From Lonicera japonica (taxonomy: Eukaryota; Streptophyta; Magnoliopsida; Dipsacales; Caprifoliaceae), in NCBI GenBank assembly GCA_021464415.1, contig CM038468.1, forward strand, positions 5,890,001-5,954,000: a DNA stretch of 64,000 nucleotides, read 5' to 3'. Within the stretch, counting starts at the first letter, position 1; every line of letters begins with the position of its first letter. The notes beneath the pieces are model-generated. The model was not told where the DNA came from, did no database searches, and was given only the letters and a program-made list of their open reading frames with translations. A program made the position numbers and the translations under genes. Positions 37,090 through 48,059 of the stretch are shown piece after piece.

Positions 37090-37093
<4 letters not shown>

Positions 37094-37132
<39 letters not shown>
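37094..37132. repeat. (CT)n microsatellite in the presumed 5' UTR of GMC copy 2
   Basis: About 39 bp of uninterrupted AG/CT, ending 15 bp upstream of the GMC start codon on the minus strand. CT runs in plant 5' leaders are common. Confidence 0.9.
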
Positions 37133-37136
<4 letters not shown>

Positions 37137-37789
37137 GAATGTTTATGTACTTATTTGTTGCAATTTATAGAATGCAAGGATGCAAGTTATATCGCCCCTT
37201 TAGTCAATCGTGAAAATGATTAAGATTACGTAGCTTCTAATATTTCGCAATATCTTGACTGTAGATTGATCGTACAAATAGTTTTTGCATTAGAGTTCTA
37301 ATTCAAGTGGTATAAGTATTCACTTCTTGATAACACGATCAATCATTGAAGGAATAAAAAAAAAATAAACTGATAAATTAATGTAGATATGTACTAGAAT
37401 TGAAATCACGCACTAAGAAAAAAAAAATTTAGTTTGGGCTACAACCCTGGTCGGTCTTGGGTTTGCCCTCGTATATGCACTACTATGACATTATTGGTTT
37501 CATCCCCCTCGCTCGCAAGGGCATATCTAGATTTTTTGAAGAGGTGGACTAATGTATGTACGTAATTAGGTAGGACAGGACTAAAACAGAAAACATTGCA
37601 TTATGATATCATTAAAAAAAAAATTACTTGGGCTACAACTCCGGTCAGTGTAGAGTTGGATCCTCCCTTCCTTCCCCCCTAGTTCAGTTGTAGTAAGGAA
37701 GAAATTTATACCGTAATTTACTAGAAGAAAAAAATTATACGCTATATGGAAATAGATAGCAATGTGTTTTGTAGTAAGTTCTTCTCAAT
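37133..37789. other. Upstream region of GMC copy 2, no gene
   Basis: AT-rich. It contains two diverged copies of a 'ttgggctacaac.c.ggtc.gt' segment (about 37,434 and 37,628). No clear TATA-containing promoter can be singled out. Confidence 0.35.
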
Positions 37790-38931
37790 TTTATAATTAA
37801 TCAATTCGATTATGTTTTGTACTCCAATTTACGAATTAGACAATTTAAAATTGCTTAATTCATGAATTAATAAATTTGAGCGTTTTGTTACAAAAATAAA
37901 ATAATATATAATGTCTTAGATTTAAGTTAATACTTGGGACACTAAATAAGAAAATGTAGAAATATAATTGAAATTATATAACTAATAACTATTATACAAA
38001 TTCATGCCGAAAAAATCACACAATTTATTTTATCCAAATCTAACTATTTACAACTTGTTAATTTACAATAAAACAATTACAAATGATATAATTTACATAA
38101 CTAAAGGAGCCATTAATTGTTGAATTGAATAAGTGTATTGCTATTGACAGTCCAAGTGTGTCCTTGATTTAATAATCAGATATGATTTTTAGTGATATTT
38201 TTTTTATAATTTTAAATGCACTTTATTTATATTTTTTATGTTAAATTTTAGACCACTAAAAAACCTCGCTTGGCATGTCTAAAATGGTCACGACTATTAA
38301 ATGATTAATACGCCCAGAAGATGAATCCCAAGTGCTACACGCCCTTCACGCATACATATCACTTTTTCTTTATTTAATGACGTGTCAAATTTGGCTTTTT
38401 CATTCTTTCTCGTACGTAAATTAAATTTATGCGGACCCGGCTCCTCTACAGGGACTTATCCACTGATGTTGCTTCAATCTTTACCTCTTATTTTGAGCAA
38501 GTGGATATGATTTGGACAGGGTACATTTACCCGACCCTTAATAAAGCAGTCGCTATTTGTAGTTTTACATCTACAAAACATTTGGTAACACTTTACTTTT
38601 CATTTGATAACAAGTAAAATGAGTTTAAATATTCGATATTTTTAGCCGAGTAAAACATTTTCAAGTTTATACTCATCCCTCTTAACACAAATAATATGCA
38701 CTTATCCGTTTGACATTGGACGAATGAAAAAATAATGTTACCAAGTAAAAAGTGATGTGCAAATAGTAGATGCCTTTAATATAGTATTAAACTATGTCGT
38801 TTTATATTATTATACTTTCACGCCCTCACTTCCTTTACGTTACCCCTCTATGTTATTTTTCATTTCCGTTTCTCTCTCTTCCCCATATCTTATTCTGCAA
38901 ATTCCAAAACCAACCATGGCTATTATCACAT

Positions 38932-38976
<45 letters not shown>
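37790..38976 (+). repeat. Dispersed repeat R1, copy 1, ending in an (AG)n run
   Basis: It shares order and sequence with the inverted copy (43190-43900) and the direct copy (44040-44762). Landmarks are 'cacgactattaaatgattaatac' (38,290), 'ttgagcaagtggatatgatt' (38,493), 'gccgagtaaaacattttcaa' (38,644) and 'ccaaaaccaaccatggctattatca' before the AG run. The (AG)n tract at 38933-38976 is matched by one at 44723-44762. No transposase or terminal repeat found. Confidence 0.65.
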
Positions 38977-38977
<1 letters not shown>

Positions 38978-39132
38978 AAATGAAACAAAGAAATAAACTT
39001 GTTTTTTCCTCTGTTATGCTTTTTTTTATTAAACCAAAGACAAGAAAATTTTCAAAACTTAATTTCGTGATTGAAACCAGATCATCAAATTGGAGAAAAT
39101 AATTTGATGGGTTTGCATAACATAGCCAATTA

Positions 39133-42100
39133 TACTACAAGAAAACGTAACTTTAATGAGGAAAAATGTTTGTCGATAAAGGTTTTACATCTTCGCAATA
39201 GTTTTATCACGAGAACATTTGTTCGTCGATAAACTTGGCGCGCTAACTCCCTCGTAACAATTCTATGGTGAGGAAAGTAGAGTTTTATCACAAGAAATGT
39301 AATGCGACACGTTGAAAATTGTGTATTAAAAACAATTTTCATTAAAAAAAAAATTGAAAAAAAAAAATTTATTTTGAAATTCAAATCATATTTTAGTATT
39401 AATTAAAATATGCTTTAATACCAAGTTTGAATTCAAAAGAGCCTTTATAATTTGATTAAAGACAAATCAATGCATATAAATTATTTTATGTTATAATACA
39501 TTTATTTTGGAGTTTTAATTGTTTAATGGTAGACAATTGCATTTGTCTTTATGGTGGACAATAAAATTGTTTCGAAGGTGTTAATGGCCAATTAAAATTG
39601 GTGCCAACGGTCATATTTTTAAGCCTATATAATAAGACCTTGATATGGTTCAAGAGTATCCTTTTCATAGTTGAAAATTCTACCTCTAGAGAATTCATTT
39701 TTTCATTAGTTTACCGAGCACATTTCTCTTGAAATTGTAGTGTTATTCCAATTTGTTTTCCATGCAAAAACATCTTGAGACAGAGTGTGATTCTGGGCTG
39801 TTTTATCCTAGGGACGTCGTGACTTCAAAGGCTTGCACTGAGAGGGCTAGTTGTGAACCATCTTAAAGAAAGCGACATAGTCCGCGATTTAACCCAAAGA
39901 CCGTCCGAATTCAACTTCCGCGATAATTATTTGTTGGTATTTTTTATTAAAAAAACATATTGTAATTTGTTTATTTTTTGTATTTTCGTTTATTTTCTCA
40001 ACAATTTTAAGACGGTTCCTATCACTATGGAATCCGAAAGAACCTCTCCTGCTCCCATCGAGAACAACAAGCCCTTCAAATTTGAAGGTCTTCACTTTAA
40101 GAGGTGGAAACATAAGATGTTCTTCTATCTTGTTACTAAAAAAGTTGTAAGTATGTGTAGTTCAATCAAGCCTACACAAGTTGATCCCTGAACCGATGAA
40201 AATACAAAAGCAATAAAAGATTGGGTTGACTCCGACTACATGTGCAAGAAATAAAGGATTGGGTTGACTCCGACTACATGTGCAAGAACTACATTCTAAA
40301 TTCTTTGGCTGATGATCTATATGATTATTATTCTCCTATGGATTTGACCAAGGATTTGGGATGCACTCCAAAAGAAGTATGATACCGAAGAAGCCAGAGA
40401 AAAGAAGTATGCCGTTAGCCGTTACTTGAAATATTAAATGGTAGTCGAAAAATCCGTCATTTCACAATCTCATGAGCTCCAAAAATTGCTCTTGAGATTA
40501 TCTCCGAAGGAATAGAGGTAGATGAACAATTTCAAGTTGCTGTGATGATCGATAAACTTCCACCTTCATGGAAGGAGTTCAAGAATTCTCTCCGTCACAA
40601 ATCCAAGGAATTGTCAATGAAGGGCTTAACAACTAGGCTCCATGTAGAAGGAGAAGCTTGAAAGCAAGATCAAAAAGAAGAAGTGATGATTGTTGAAAAG
40701 AAGAAGGGTACAACAACTCCAGCATCATTGAAACTAGAACCCACAAGAATGAAAAATTAGAACCGTAATCAGAAAAAAATCTTTGAACAAAAACCAACAA
40801 AAGAAAAATAAACACCCTCAGCTCTTAGAACGACTCCAAAAACAGAGACCAAAGAATTCTTATGTTATAATTATGGAAAACTTGGCCATATGGCTAAGAA
40901 TTGTAGAAATGCAAAGAACATAACAAGTCTCGTCCTCAAGCGAACTTGATTGACCAAAGAGCCACTTGTGGCTATGATATCTGAAATAAATTTGGTATCT
41001 GGATCAGAAGGGTGGTGGGTAGACATTGGTGCTTCTCGTCATGTTTGTCACAATAGTCTTTGTTCAGGAATTATTCTGAAAAGGAAATGAAAGTGTTGTT
41101 GGGAGATTCCCATACCACTAAGGTGCTAGGTTCTGGGGAGATCGACTTAAAATTTACCTCGGGTAAAACAATCACTTTGAAAGAGGTTCTATATGCACCT
41201 GAAATTAGAAAGAACCTTATATCCAGGTTTTAACTAAACAAGGCCGGATTCGCTCAAACAATAGGTGCAGATCAATTCACTCTCATGAAAAATGATATGC
41301 TTTTGGGTAAAGGCTATGCAACTGATGGTATGTTTAAATTGAATGTTGACATGAATAAAACTTCTTCTTATATTGTGTGCACTTTTAATATTTTGCATGC
41401 TAGACTTTGTCACGTTAACAAGAAAATTATTAAAACTATGTGCACTTTAGGGTTATTACCCAAAATGTCATTAGAAGATTTTGAAAAATGTGAATCTTGC
41501 AGTCAAGCTAAAATTACCAAAACACCACATAAATCTATTGTTAGAGAATCACAACCTTTAGAATTGATACATTCTAATATTTGTGAAATATATGGTATTT
41601 TAATTAGAAACGGAAAAAAGCACTTCATCACTTTTATTGATAACCATTCAACTTTCTCATATGTTTATTTGATGAAACTTAAAAGTGAAGCTCTTGACAT
41701 GTTTGAGACTTTATTAACAAAGTAGAGAATCAATTTGTTTTCCGTGCAAAAAAATCTTGAGACATAGTGTGATTTTGGGCTGTTTTATCCTAGGGATGGC
41801 ATGACTTCAAAGGCTTGCATTGAAAGGACTAGTCGCGAACCGTCTTAAAGAAAGCGATCTAGTCCGCCACTCAACCCAAAGACCATTCGAATTCAACTTC
41901 CGCGATAACTATTTGTTAGTATTTTTTATTAAAAAAACATATTTTTATTTGTTTATTTTTTTATATTTTCGTTTATTTTCTCAACACGAGAAAAATATTT
42001 CCCTACTAAAATGTATTCAATTCCCACGCATATCGTTGTGAGATAAAGATAGTTGTTGTGAGAAACTTTTGAAGACTTAAATATTTCCTTGTTGAAAATT

Positions 42101-42606
42101 TGTTTAGTTTCTCGCAAAGATTGTTGTTCCATCCCTCATTATTGCTTTATAACGATAAATTCATCAATCCCTCGTAATAGCTTTATGACGATAAAAATTA
42201 TGTTATGTCACACAATACATATGGCAACTAAATGTGTTATCCATTTCTTGCTAATATAGTTGCTAAATTTGTCATTATAAAGTTTTAAATGAAAAATTTA
42301 ATAATCTCGTTACATAATTGTAATGACATAATATTTCTTGTTAAATTCATTAGTTGTTCTCAATAATTTTGGAAACAATTAAGAGAAGAACTTGTTGCGA
42401 CTAATGTTTTCTGCACGAAGACATTTCGTTCCCTCACTATTCATAAACTGATGAATGAACAATTTATCAGTGATAAAGTTAATTGTTAATAACATTTTAT
42501 TGTGATAAATTATTTCACTGCTACGTGCTCATAATTTTCTCGCATAACAACTCTATCATTATTTATATAACAATTCTAACATAACTACGACACTTTTTTC
42601 GTAAGA
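39133..42606. mobile_element. Possible CACTA-type element carrying a copia insertion
   Basis: The left edge 'actacaagaaaacg' resembles the CACTACAAGAAA terminus of CACTA elements. The right edge (reverse complement cttacgaaaaaagtg) is a weak partner. Between the copia insertion and both edges the sequence is full of related short motifs in both orientations ('tcacgagaa', 'gttgtgagaaa', 'ctcgtaacaa', 'tatgacgataaa'), the subterminal repeat style of CACTA elements. No clear TSD, so this is a tentative call. Confidence 0.35.
39750..41986 (+). mobile_element. Deleted Ty1/copia element (LTR - gag - PR - IN - LTR)
   Basis: The 3' parts of two LTRs match closely (39750-40003 and 41731-41986), both ending TTTTCTCAACA. 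Between them, in order, are a gag start at 40028 (PFKFEGLHFKRWKHKMFFYL), a zinc-knuckle remnant (CYNYGKLGHMAKNC, one Cys lost), a protease segment (WWVDIGASRHVCHN, with D-I-G at the DTG site) and GAG-pre-integrase/integrase at 41285-41725 (HARLCHVNKK, CESCSQAKITKTPHKS). RT, RNase H and the start of the 3' LTR are deleted. A 38-bp tandem duplication at 40221-40296 and several stops also disrupt the frame. The 5' LTR start could not be placed. Confidence 0.8.
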
Positions 42607-43189
42607 AATTATGGAATTAATAGAGAATAAACCCAACAAAGTTGCATTTAATAAAATTATGTCCATCCTAAAAAACATATTCACGACAACTAAATAATTA
42701 AAACTAACTCATAAAACGATAATTTTCCACTAAATTGAATAACAATAACTAGAAAAACTAATGTTTAACTAAAAAATATAATAAAATGTCTTTACGTAGA
42801 TGGAGCGGAAGGAAATGAAAATTGGGAACCTTGGCAATTCTACACATTGAGCAACTTGATCAAGTTTTTGTTTCAAGCTTTCGATTTCCGCTTTCATTTT
42901 CTTCTTTTCAGTATCTACTTCAAGTGGTGGCAAAGGTTGAGTGGTTTATTTAGATGACCTCGGTCGAGGGCCAAAACCGGCCAAGACCCTTCACGAACCC
43001 TGATCTTTTTTCGGGTACGTTGTCGCATATTTCAGCCTCACTTAGTCGTTCTCTCATATCCAAGCTTAGTTGCTCTATTTTCAATTCGATCATCTCCTTC
43101 TGCAAATTAAAAAAGAAAAAAGAAAACTAGTTATAGTATAAGCAAAATAATATAATGTTTATAAAGTACGTAACAGTGCACCATTTCAT
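42607..43189 (-). pseudogene. Possible transposon-associated ORF end (CACTA ORF-like)
   Basis: On the minus strand 43110-42950 reads LQKEMIELKIEQLSLDMRERL, a short coiled-coil-like stretch, then EKRSGFVKGLGRFWPS and a stop. Such a combination is seen at the end of CACTA-associated plant ORFs, but the match is short and I cannot confirm it. The rest of the segment is AT-rich without features. Confidence 0.25.
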
Positions 43190-43900
43190 TTGCCTGATGA
43201 CAAGCGAATAAGTGCATGTTATTCGCTTTATAAGGATCGATTATAAGTTTAAAAATATTTTACTCGGCTCATAAGTACCAAATATGTAAGATTGTATTCG
43301 ATTGTTATCGGGCAAATAAAAAATGAAATATTACCAAATATTTTGCAAAATTCAAACTGCGACCACCATTTTAAAGGACCTGATAACATGTCCGAATCGT
43401 ATCCACTTGCGCTCAAAATAAATGGTATAGATTGAAGCAACATTAGTGTGCAGTGGATAAGTCCACTCTACCTGGTCCGACATGAATTTATTTTACGTAT
43501 GAGAAAGACTGGACATAGTATATATAGACTTGAACGCTCCATTTTTGTCATTTAATAAATAATTGAATTAGTGATATGTTTGTGTGAAGAACGTGTAGCT
43601 CCGATTATTTTAATTTAGCTCGTGGGATTTATCTTCTGAGTGTATTAATTATTTAATAGTCGTGATCATTTGTGTGATTTTTTTCGCAAAAATTTGTATA
43701 ATAGTTATTAATTATGTAATTTTTATTATATTTTTACATTTTTCTATTAAATGTCTTAGTTATTAAATTAAGTTTATGACATTATTTATTAATTTCTTTT
43801 TGTAACCAAACGCTTAAATTAAATAATTCATGAATTAAAAAATTTTAAATTATCGAATTCGTATATTGAAGTACCAACATAATTAAATTGAATAATTATA
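43190..43900 (-). repeat. Dispersed repeat R1, copy 2, inverted
   Basis: The reverse complement aligns with 44060-44515 and, further out, with 37,800-38,300 of copy 1 ('cacgactattaaataattaatacac', 'ggaccaggtagagtgga'). With copy 3 it forms a large inverted repeat centred near 43,950. A second short inverted piece lies at 43,920-44,020 ('gtgaccaccattttaatgga'). Confidence 0.7.
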
Positions 43901-44039
43901 AAACTGAGAACAACATAATAGAATTGAGTTCAAATAGTGACCACCATTTTAATGGACCAGGTAACGTGTCCAAATTATAACCACTTGCTCGAAATAAAAG
44001 GTAAATATAAAAAATAGACTTATGCGATATAAATTTGTA

Positions 44040-44719
44040 TAATAGTGACAAGCTTGTCATTTATAAATTTGTCATTTATATCGGAGCTAAATTAAAATAA
44101 TCGGAGCTACACATTCTTCACACAAACATATCACTAATTCAATTATTTATTAAATGAAAAAAATGGAGCGTTCAAGTCTATACTATTTTCAGTCTTTCTC
44201 ATACGTAAAATAAATTCATGTTGGACCCGGTAGAGTGGAGCTATCCACTACACACTAATGTTGCTTCAACTATACCATTTATTTTGAGCAAGTGGATATG
44301 ATTCGGAAATGTTATGTGGTCCTTTAAAATGGTGATCGCTATTTCAACTCTTCAAAATATTTGATAATATTTTATTTTTTATTTACTCAATAACAAGTGA
44401 ATACAAGCTTACATATTTCATTCTTATGAGCCGAGTAAGACATTTTCAAACTTATACTCGATCCTTCTAAAGCGAATAACATATACTTATTCACTTGTCT
44501 TCAGGCAATTGAAAAGGTAGATTGTTACCAAGTTAAAAGTGGTATGCATATAGTAGCGGCCTTTAATACAGTGCTAAACTATATCGTTTTATATCATTAT
44601 ACATTTATGCCATCACTTCCTTTATGTTACCCTCTGTCTTCTATTTTTCACTTCCATTTCTCTCTCTTCCCCAAATCTTATTATGCCAATTCCAAAACCA
44701 ACCATGGCTATTATCAATG

Positions 44720-44762
<43 letters not shown>
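44040..44762 (+). repeat. Dispersed repeat R1, copy 3, ending in an (AG)n run
   Basis: It matches copy 1 through the 'ccaaaaccaaccatggctattatca' block and the following AG microsatellite (44723-44762). Similarity resumes after the microsatellite ('gattgaaaacagattatcaaa'), where a hAT element has inserted. Confidence 0.7.
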
Positions 44763-44763
<1 letters not shown>

Positions 44764-44943
44764 ATCAAATGAAAGAAAAAGAAATTTTTTTCCTCTTTTA
44801 TGCAATTTTTTATTAAAGCAAAAGATTTGACAAACTCTAAGATGGAATCAAGGAGGAAAATAAAAATATTAAAAAGACAAGAAAAATTTGAAAACTTAAT
44901 TTGCTGATTGAAAACAGATTATCAAACTGTTGAGAATGGTTGG

Positions 44944-46127
44944 TAGGGCTATAAATGGATGTCCGAAAATTCGAATTCGATCTGTATTCAAATTCAAATT
45001 TTGAGGATATTTATCCGAATGGATATTCAGAAAAAAGAATTTGGATAGTATTTTTAAATGTCCGAAAAAGTAGATAAGGATATGGATAATGATAGTATTC
45101 GACCTGGATAATTCGTATCCGAGATGGATTATCCATATTTACGGATATCCGTTTTACTGGATATCTGTATCCGCAATAATTTAGTATATATTATGTATAT
45201 ATACATATGTATTCTTTCACCCTTACAAAAATCGGCCATGTTTAGTTCGGTATTCATAAACTGCTCAAATTCACCAAAGTCTTTTAAACTAAAAAAAAAA
45301 AGGCTTTGAAAAGAATAAAAAAGACAAAGAAAGACCTAAGTTATATTTACAACATATGTATGTCATTTTTAGAATGAAAGTTTTTAGACCATATCAAATT
45401 TAAATGGTAATGATTTTCAATTTGAATTTATTATTTACATTTATATAGTGGTTATCTTATAATATAATATGAATCTTATTGGATTATATCATGTCAAAAT
45501 GTACTATAAAATGTAATATTTTATTTTAACAAGTTTTGAAATACTTCGTTTTACTTCTTGAGTTATAACTTGTAAACGATTTCATCTTAATTAATAAATT
45601 AAGTAATTAAATATATTTTTAAGATTGCTTTAAAATTTTACACTAACGAAACAGGGGAGCGGACGTACAATATGAGAGGAAAAATATAGCATAGTTGTTC
45701 AGAAAATGAGTGCCAGCTAATTTGATATCATGTTTACCCAGTGCCTAACTCTATTCTCCATATCACCGACATTACATGTGAATTCTCCGCTCTATAAAGA
45801 GATAGTCAATCTTTTAGCTTGAGTAACCGAGAATTTTATGTAAAAAGGACCAACGATTTGAAATTGACCTTTTTTGCCTTTTTCCCTCATACAAGAGTGA
45901 GGGCAAATGTATAATTCTATTATTTAACAATCTATATATAGTTATATACAAAATTGAATAGGGTAATTATCCGAATCCGAGAAATTCGATAGGATAAGGA
46001 TAAGAATAGATGAATCTACTATCCGAAAGGTTACGGATAAAGATTTGGATAGCCAATTTTAAAAAGGATAAGGATTATGGATAGTGTGGTATCCGTTCCG
46101 TATCCCATATATCCGTTTACACCCCTA
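44944..46127. mobile_element. Non-autonomous hAT-type element, 1184 bp, TSD ATGGTTGG
   Basis: Ends are TAGGGCTATAAATGGAT and the inverted partner TAGGGGTGTAAACGGAT, flanked by a perfect 8-bp duplication ATGGTTGG (44936-44943 and 46128-46135). The 8-bp TSD and TAGGG-start ends fit the hAT (Ac-like) superfamily. Both ends are packed with TCCGAA/ATCCG and GGATA motifs in both orientations, reminiscent of hAT subterminal transposase-binding repeats. No transposase frame. The interior at 45,350-45,950 is plain AT-rich sequence. Confidence 0.85.
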
Positions 46128-46243
46128 ATGGTTGGTCAAACCATTTTTCACAAATGAAAATATTGTAGAACTCAACATGGATGTATAAGTAGGGGAGTGT
46201 TACCACATAGTAACGATACATTTTAAGTTAAAACCCTCACATT

Positions 46244-46486
46244 TGTAACCCAAAGTATTTTAAATGGGGGACAATATCGTTGCCCACGTACCGAAGTTAT
46301 ATTTTGTTTGGTTAATCTCTCCTTCTCTGAGACACACACCTGTAGCCCAAAGTGTTTTAAGTTGGGTACAATATCGTTGCCTACGTACCGAAGTTATATT
46401 TTGTTTGGTTAATCTCTCATTCTCTGAGACGCACACCTGTAGCCCAAAGTGTTTTAAGTTGGGGACAATAACGTTGCCCACATACC
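46244..46486. repeat. 97-bp minisatellite, split by a copia insertion
   Basis: Units start at 46244, 46341 and 46438 (tgta(a/g)cccaaagt). Each contains 'cgttgcc.acgtaccgaagtt' and 'ggttaatctct'. The third unit is cut at 46486 and continues at 54147 (gtaccgaagttat...) on the far side of the copia element, ending near 54,200. Nearly identical units indicate recent amplification. Confidence 0.9.
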
Positions 46487-47959
46487 TGATGGAGACATAA
46501 ATATAGGATCGTTTGATATTGCGTATAAATTGAACAAAAAACTTTTGCTAAAACACTATAAGAATAAAGGGATTTCACCTTTGTGGATCATGTAAAGGAT
46601 CCATATGAGGAGACTAGGGTTTGAAAGCATCAGATTGCGATTTGGTCATATTTTTTTAATTCTCGCTGCGCTGCAAAAATTAATTTTTTTTTGCCACTGA
46701 AACGATTTCTGATCATGTTGATTTTTGGCACAATGATAGTAACTTTGCGTTTCGAACGACATATCCAAAAATCAGTCCGATCCAACGGTGCGATCAAAAG
46801 TTACGATTAATTTACGACTGCTGTGCCGAAAAACATAAAGATCTTCTATCGTATTCCTTCTGCCATCAAATCTTGCACCGAGTGTGGGCTACGGTATCAC
46901 CAAGATTTTCTCCTCTCTCAATAGAATAAACCCTAACTCATGAGAATTATTTTTATTATGAGAAGAGACGATGCCAGCGTATATATAAGGCTACGATAGG
47001 GACCTTAAGGAGAAATAAGTGTTTGGGCTTCCTATGGAAAGATGGAATCCTAATTCCACTATGAATTAGTTCCTTCCATAAATTATAATTCACACGACTA
47101 AAGAATTATAATTGCACTCCCGTCCTTATCTCAAAATTATATTTTGAGCTCCTTATTATTAAATACTTATTATTCTCCCCACGTTAAGATTAGAGATAAC
47201 CGTCATTTAAATTAAATTACTGAAAATTATATTTAAATGACTTCTTAATCCTTGAGCCTACCACTTAACTTATTTGACATGTCGGATTAACGTAATTCAC
47301 CTGCAAGGTTTGACATGATCAAAACTTATAAACTTCTCAAGGGGCTATCATCAATCCTTATACCGGGACGTGGATTCCATCAATAATTAATATTCATCAT
47401 ACATATAGTGTCATCATCCAATTCACGAAGATTATTGATCCATAAATGAATCTCACTCTTCATGAGTCAAAACAACAAACACTACATATATATGCCTATT
47501 AATTATTTCAAGATTAAGAGCACAAGTAATCATAATAACCATGGGAATTTAAATTGTTTTATATAGTCAGTATAAAAAAAATTAACCCAAACTGGTCCTA
47601 TTCAATACACACAAAGTGTACTAGCACAACGAGTTAAAACTATACCGTTTCCTGTAGTTAGGATAAACTACTAAAACTTGTGCTACAATCCTATCGATGG
47701 GTGTCCAATTCCATCTAAGACTGTGAACCATTAAACTTATATTCCACAAGAACCGATGATATGATCTTCCGTGTGTAAGCTATACTCTACACACCAAATC
47801 ATCTACTATATGGAATAACAGACACACATGCATAATATTTAAATAAATAATATAATACAACCATTGCCCATAAAGATTCTCATTAAAATAGCGAAACCAA
47901 GTTTATAACATATCTAAACCAATAAGAAAATTATGGATTTTTAGTATATCACTCTAACA
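46487..47959 (-). repeat. Left LTR (3' LTR in element sense), 1473 bp
   Basis: It is alignable to 52774-54146 throughout except for the segment at about 46,896-46,993, which contains 'gcgtatatataagg' (minus-strand CCTTATATATACGC). It is followed at 47960 by the reverse complement of the polypurine tract. Confidence 0.9.
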
Positions 47960-48059
47960 ATCTCCCACTTAGACTCAAAGCCATGTAGCTATGCGTCTCA
48001 CTCCCATTCCCTCAACGTGAACACTCTATGTGTTTTTCTCTTCTTATGAATCATCGGCT

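Noticed and set aside
38757..38996. Open frame ending in an RERERE run
   Set aside because: Arg-Glu repeat comes from the AG microsatellite; no other support.
46260..46500. Open frames on both strands
   Set aside because: Both are read-through of the 97-bp minisatellite.
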